DNA of 64,000 bases from assembly GCF_945952055.1 (NCBI RefSeq), contig NZ_CAMFHB010000004.1, positions 124,001 through 188,000 of the forward strand, given 5' to 3'. This DNA is from an uncultured Alsobacter sp. GTDB lineage: Bacteria > Pseudomonadota > Alphaproteobacteria > Rhizobiales > Beijerinckiaceae. A program made the translations under genes and the position numbers. The notes beneath the pieces were generated by a model. The model searched no databases. It was not told the DNA's origin and saw only the letters and a list, made by a program, of their open reading frames with translations. Of the stretch, positions 60,349 to 64,000 are shown piece by piece; the stretch's first letter is position 1; every line of letters starts with the position of its first letter.

Positions 60349-62640
60349 TCAGGCCGGGACGATCCGCACCGGCACCGACTTGTACGCCGGGGTCTTGGAC
60401 TTCCAGTCGTGCAGCGAGAGCGGCACCAAGGGGTTGAGCTCGGGGTAGTAGCCGGCGACGCAGCCGTCCGGCAGGTCGAAGGGCACGACCTCGAGGTGGC
60501 CGACCTCGCGATGGGCGCCGTCCGGCGCGTCGCCGCGCAGGCCCACGCGCTGGCCTGCGGCGAGGCCGTGGCGGGCCATCTCGGCGGGGTTGATCAGCAG
60601 CACGTCGCGGCGGCCCTCGATTCCGCGCAGCCGGTCGGAGAAGCCGTAGATCGTCGTGTTGAACTGGTCGTTGCTGCGCAGCGTGATCAGCCGCATGCGG
60701 CCCTCCGCGGCGGGCCAGCCCGTGGCGCAGAGCACGGCGGGCGGGGTGAAGTGCGCCTTCCCGTCGTCGGTCTTCCAGACCCCGTCATGGGCGGCGTTGC
60801 CCCGGTAGAAGCCGCCGGGTGTGAACAGCCGGTCGTTGAAGTCGTGGAACTCGTCCGGATAGGTCCGGGCGATGTCCTCGCGGATCGTGCCGTAGTCGGC
60901 CACCCACCGGTCCCAGTCCACCTTGGGATTGGGCGGCAGGGTGGCCTTGGCGATGCCGGCCACGATGGCCGGCTCGGACAGGAGATGGTCGCTGGCCGGC
61001 GCATGCGTGGCGCGCGAGCCGTGGATGTTGCTCAGGCTGTCCTCGATGCTGACCACCTGCGGCCCGCCGGCCTGGATGTCCTCCTCGGACCGGCCGAGGC
61101 AGGGCAGCAGCCAAGCCTCCTCGCCGCACACCAGGTGGCTGCGGTTGAGCCTGGTGGCGATCTGGACGGTCAGGGCGAGGCGCGACCACGCCTCCTCGAC
61201 CGCCGGGGCGTCCGGCACGGCCCGCAGGAGGTTGCCGCCGAGGCTCAGGACGGCGCGGATCTCGCCCGACAGGATGCCCTCGCAGGCCTCCACCGTCGTC
61301 ACGCCCTTCTCGCGCGGCGGCTCGAAGCCGAACTGGCGGGCCAGCACGTCGAGGGGCACGAGCTCGGGCTTCTCGCTGATGCCGACCGTGCGCTGGCCCT
61401 GGACGTTGGAGTGGCCGCGCACGGGCGAGATGCCGGCTCCCTTGCGCCCGATGTTGCCCCGGAGCAGAAGCAGCGACACGAAGGCGGCGACGTTGTCGAA
61501 GCCCCGGGCGTGCTGGGTGAGCCCCATGCCGTAGATGCCGATGACGTTGCGCGCCTTGCGGTAGACCGCCGCCGCCTCCTCGATCGCGGCCCGCGCCAGG
61601 CCCGTCTCGGTCTCGATCTCCTCCCACGGGATCGCCTTCACGGCGCGCGCGAACTCCGGGAAGCCGGAGGTGTTGGCGGCGATGAAGTCGTGGTCGAGCA
61701 CCTTGCCCGCGGTGCGGTCGTCCTCCTCCAGGAGGCACTTGGCGAGCCCGGTCAGCGCCGCGATGTCTCCGCCGGGGCGCACCTGGTGATACTGCGCCGA
61801 GATGCGGGTGGACGACCCGGTCAACATCTCCAGCGGGTTCTGCGGATTGATGAATTTCTCCAACCCCTTTTCCCGAACCGGGTTGAAGGTGACGATCGTC
61901 ACGCCGCGGCGTACGCAGTCCTCCAGCGTGTGCAGGAAGCGCGGGCTGTTGGACCCGGTGTTCTGGCCGAAGAAGAAGATCGCGTCGCAGTGCTCGAAGT
62001 CGTCCAGCGTCACCGTGCCGACCGGCACGCCGATGAGGCTCTTGAGAGCGACCGAGGTGGTCTCGTGGCACATGTTCGAACTGTCGGGCAGGTTGTTGTG
62101 CCCGTAGAGCCTGGCGAAGAGCGCGTAGAGATAGGCGGTCTCCAGGCTGGCCCGGCCCGAGGTGTAGAACACGGTCGACTTGGGTTCGAGCGCCCGCAGC
62201 GCCCGGCCGATGCCGGCGAAGGCCTCCTCCCACGCGCAGGGCACGTAGCGGTCGCTCGACGGGTCGTAGCGCATGGGGTGGGTCAGGCGGCCCAGCTGCT
62301 CCAGGTCGTGGTCGTTCCAGGTGCGGAGCTCGGCCAGCGTGTGCCCGGCCAGGACCTCCGGCGTGCAGCGCCGGCTCGTCAGCTCCCACATCGTCGCCTT
62401 CGCGCCGTTCTCGCAGAACTCGAAGGGATGGGGATGGGCGGGCTTGGTCCAGGCGCAGGAGACGCACATGAACCCGCCGGCCTTGTTCTGGCGCATGAGG
62501 GTGCGGGTCACGGCCGGCCCGTCGGCCTCCTGCAGCAGGACCGCCGCCATGCCGCGGACGGATCCCCAGCCGCCCGCCGAGCCTTCGTACTCGACCGTCT
62601 TCTCGTCCGTGTGGGGGGCGTCGTCGTTGGCGGGGGCCAT
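60349..62640 (-). CDS. FdhF/YdeP-type molybdopterin oxidoreductase
   Basis: This 763-residue protein is a Mo-bis-MGD enzyme of the FdhF/YdeP group, related to formate dehydrogenase alpha but with unknown substrate in YdeP. The N-terminal part has CVSCAW near residue 60 and FEFCENGAKA, compatible with an Fe-S site of atypical form. Then come the molybdopterin domains (VFYTSGRASLETAY, FFFGQNTGSNSPR, GRKGAGISPVRGHSN) and the molydopterin-dinucleotide-binding domain (LRSNDQFNTTIYGFSDR). AGGAG 8 bases before ATG 62640 fixes the start; an earlier ATG at 62664 lacks this. It is divergent from a diheme cytochrome gene that could be its electron acceptor. No Tat signal. Confidence 0.86.
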   Translation of the reverse strand: MAPANDDAPHTDEKTVEYEGSAGGWGSVRGMAAVLLQEADGPAVTRTLMRQNKAGGFMCVSCAWTKPAHPHPFEFCENGAKATMWELTSRRCTPEVLAGHTLAELRTWNDHDLEQLGRLTHPMRYDPSSDRYVPCAWEEAFAGIGRALRALEPKSTVFYTSGRASLETAYLYALFARLYGHNNLPDSSNMCHETTSVALKSLIGVPVGTVTLDDFEHCDAIFFFGQNTGSNSPRFLHTLEDCVRRGVTIVTFNPVREKGLEKFINPQNPLEMLTGSSTRISAQYHQVRPGGDIAALTGLAKCLLEEDDRTAGKVLDHDFIAANTSGFPEFARAVKAIPWEEIETETGLARAAIEEAAAVYRKARNVIGIYGMGLTQHARGFDNVAAFVSLLLLRGNIGRKGAGISPVRGHSNVQGQRTVGISEKPELVPLDVLARQFGFEPPREKGVTTVEACEGILSGEIRAVLSLGGNLLRAVPDAPAVEEAWSRLALTVQIATRLNRSHLVCGEEAWLLPCLGRSEEDIQAGGPQVVSIEDSLSNIHGSRATHAPASDHLLSEPAIVAGIAKATLPPNPKVDWDRWVADYGTIREDIARTYPDEFHDFNDRLFTPGGFYRGNAAHDGVWKTDDGKAHFTPPAVLCATGWPAAEGRMRLITLRSNDQFNTTIYGFSDRLRGIEGRRDVLLINPAEMARHGLAAGQRVGLRGDAPDGAHREVGHLEVVPFDLPDGCVAGYYPELNPLVPLSLHDWKSKTPAYKSVPVRIVPA

Positions 62641-62792
62641 GGGGCTTCTCCTGCTCGGCAGCAACTCTCCTCAACGGCCGCCCGCACCCGCGCGTTCCGG
62701 GGAGCTTGGCCGCGAGAGCTTGGCCGCGGCTGCGAACTCCCGGGGCCGGCGCGGCGTTGTCGAGGCGGTGAGGCTGCGGGACGCATGGGCCG

Positions 62793-63647
62793 ATGACGGG
62801 ATCGACGCGCTGGGTCTGGACCTCTCTGGCCGTGGCGGCGGTCGCCCTGCCCGCGGCGGCGGCCGTCTTCACCTGGTCGGGGGTCTATGACGTCTCCGCC
62901 CTCAAGCCCCACACCCGGGGGGTGTTCTGGGTGCTCGGCGCCGCCCGCGCGGCCTCCATCGCCACGCACGCCAAGGACGTGTCCGTGCCGGCCGGGTTTC
63001 CGGCGACGCAGGACGGCGAGGCCGGACGCCGGCTCTACGAGACGCATTGCGCCGCGTGCCACGGCGCGCCGGGCCTGCCGCCCGGTCCCTTCGGCCTCGG
63101 CATGAACCCGACACCGCCCGCCCTGGCCGAGATGGCGCGCACGCTCAGGGCCGCGGAGATCTTCTGGGCGACGAGCAACGGCATCAAGATGACCGGGATG
63201 CCCGCCTGGGCCTACCGACTGAGCGAGGAGGACCGCTGGTCCATCACGGCCTTCGTGCTGGCCTCGTCGTCCGTGGTGCCCGGCGAGTATCGCGCGCGGC
63301 ACGGCGAGGAGGGCGGCGGGCGGCGCCTTCCCCCGGCCGACGCCCCGAAGCCGGCCTGGATCGCCGAGGGCGCGGCCGACCGCGGCCGGGTTGCGATTGC
63401 GCAGCACGGCTGCCCGACATGCCACGTCATTCCGGGCATCGTCGGGTCCAGCACGGGCATCGCCACGCCGCTGAAGGGGATCGCGGCGCGCCAGTACCTG
63501 GGCGGGGTCGTGCCCAACACCCCGGAGACGATGGTGGCGTGGCTGCGCGATCCGCCGGCGATCAAGCCGGGGACCGCCATGCCGAACGTCGGGCTCGGCG
63601 AGTCCGACGCGCGCGACATCGCGGCCTACCTGTCGCGGCTCCAGTGA
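62793..63647 (+). CDS. Diheme cytochrome c
   Basis: This 284-residue protein has an N-terminal membrane anchor or signal (VWTSLAVAAVALPAAAAVF) and two class-I cytochrome domains. Heme motifs are CAACH (86-90) and CPTCH (207-211). Axial Met candidates are in MTGMPAW near 136 and TAMPNVG near 258. The N-terminal extension (VYDVSALKPHTRGVFWVL) is seen in cytochromes that serve periplasmic or membrane dehydrogenases. It is divergent from the YdeP-type gene across 152 bases. The first domain has the usual layout for electron entry, the second may pass electrons to an oxidase. Confidence 0.84.
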   Translation: MTGSTRWVWTSLAVAAVALPAAAAVFTWSGVYDVSALKPHTRGVFWVLGAARAASIATHAKDVSVPAGFPATQDGEAGRRLYETHCAACHGAPGLPPGPFGLGMNPTPPALAEMARTLRAAEIFWATSNGIKMTGMPAWAYRLSEEDRWSITAFVLASSSVVPGEYRARHGEEGGGRRLPPADAPKPAWIAEGAADRGRVAIAQHGCPTCHVIPGIVGSSTGIATPLKGIAARQYLGGVVPNTPETMVAWLRDPPAIKPGTAMPNVGLGESDARDIAAYLSRLQ

Positions 63648-63662
63648 GCCGCGCGCGGGCGC

Positions 63663-64000
63663 TCAGCCGATCGGCTCGATCGGCGGGCGCATGAGGTTGG
63701 CCGGCGGGTTGCGGTCCTGCATCACCGGGGCCGCCCAGCGGATGCCGTTGGCGATGACGTGCTGGACGGTGTCGTTGTGGTAGGTCGGGAAGGTCTCGTG
63801 ACCCGGGCGGAAGTAGAAGATGCGGCCGCGGCCGCGCACATAGGTGCAGCCGCTGCGGAACACCTCGCCGCCCTGGAACCAGCTCAGGAAGATCAGCTCG
63901 TCCGGCGTGGGGATCTCGAAGGGCTCGCCGTACATCTCCTCCTTCTCGAGCTCGAAGTAGCGGTCGAGGCCCTGGGCGATGGGATGCTCGGGGGTGACCA
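63663..64000 (-). CDS. thuA: ThuA family protein, 5' part outside the window
   Basis: The last 112 codons of a minus-strand gene are visible; the frame stays open to the window edge, so the start is beyond it. The ThuA-type sequence is clear: HPIAQGLDRYFELEKEEM, YGEPFEIPTPDELIFLSWF, GGEVFRSGCTY, and GRIFYFRPGHETFPTY. The usual gene is about 260 codons. ThuA is linked to trehalose/sugar catabolism in rhizobia. An internal ATG at 63935 is not the start because conserved residues lie before it. It is convergent with the diheme cytochrome gene (15-base gap). Confidence 0.86.
   Translation of the reverse strand, partial: VTPEHPIAQGLDRYFELEKEEMYGEPFEIPTPDELIFLSWFQGGEVFRSGCTYVRGRGRIFYFRPGHETFPTYHNDTVQHVIANGIRWAAPVMQDRNPPANLMRPPIEPIG

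Noticed and set aside
60409-62796. A 795-codon plus-strand open frame opposite the YdeP-type gene
   Set aside because: Antisense mirror of a gene with clear molybdopterin domains. Composition is atypical and no motifs were seen.

Overview
The window reads as chromosome from a GC-rich alphaproteobacterium, most likely of the order Hyphomicrobiales (Rhizobiales). The reasons are the high GC third-position bias, the abundance of SBP-dependent ABC transporters, GntR/FCD regulators and short-chain dehydrogenases, and two families of palindromic intergenic repeats of a type common in that order. The genus cannot be fixed from the sequence. No rRNA, tRNA, insertion sequence, prophage or CRISPR array was seen. 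About 64 protein genes cover most of the window, many in tightly overlapping operons.

Layout. 1-12.8 kb: a catabolic locus with an acetoin-dehydrogenase-type E1alpha/E1beta/E2 operon, a GntR regulator, three short-chain dehydrogenases, an AMP-forming CoA ligase, a ThuA-like protein, a ketosteroid-dehydrogenase-like flavoprotein and a sugar-isomerase-like TIM barrel. Copies of GTATAC in its promoter regions suggest one regulon. 12.9-18.9 kb: an unusual cassette of a winged-helix/TolB/TPR regulator, a Gly-Leu-Gly-repeat PAP2/haloperoxidase-like protein and a subtilase, followed by a small secreted protein. 19-21.9 kb: a LysE exporter, a membrane-anchored hydrolase and a VapBC module with a perfect 24-bp palindrome. 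21.9-25.8 kb: a spermidine/iron-type ABC importer. 26.2-35.7 kb: MgtC, then a MarR/isoaspartyl peptidase/creatininase/ketopantoate-reductase-like operon divergent from a five-gene peptide-type ABC importer. 35.8-42 kb: a Gly/Asn-rich secreted protein, a DUF2383 protein, a PhaC-like hydrolase, a drug-efflux MFS protein, a D-threonine-aldolase-like enzyme and a small membrane protein. 42-50.6 kb: a sugar-acid locus in which an enolase-superfamily dehydratase with two unknown partner proteins is divergent from GntR, SDR and a sugar ABC importer. 50.7-57.7 kb: mixed genes including a catalase-like protein, an acyltransferase-3/SGNH protein and a c-type cytochrome fusion. 57.7-59.9 kb: an ATPase plus HNH nuclease pair resembling the Septu (PtuAB) anti-phage system. 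60-64 kb: a YCII-like protein, a YdeP-type molybdoenzyme divergent from a diheme cytochrome c, and the 3' part of a thuA gene.

How the genes work together: four substrate-specific blocks (the GTATAC locus, the MarR/peptide-importer locus, the GntR/enolase/sugar-importer locus and the polyamine-type importer) pair uptake or activation with enzymes and a local regulator. In all three ABC operons a hairpin or palindromic repeat lies between the binding-protein gene and the first permease gene, which would favour excess binding protein. The strongest candidates for undescribed biology are the GTATAC catabolic regulon, the regulator/PAP2/subtilase cassette and the Septu-like pair.
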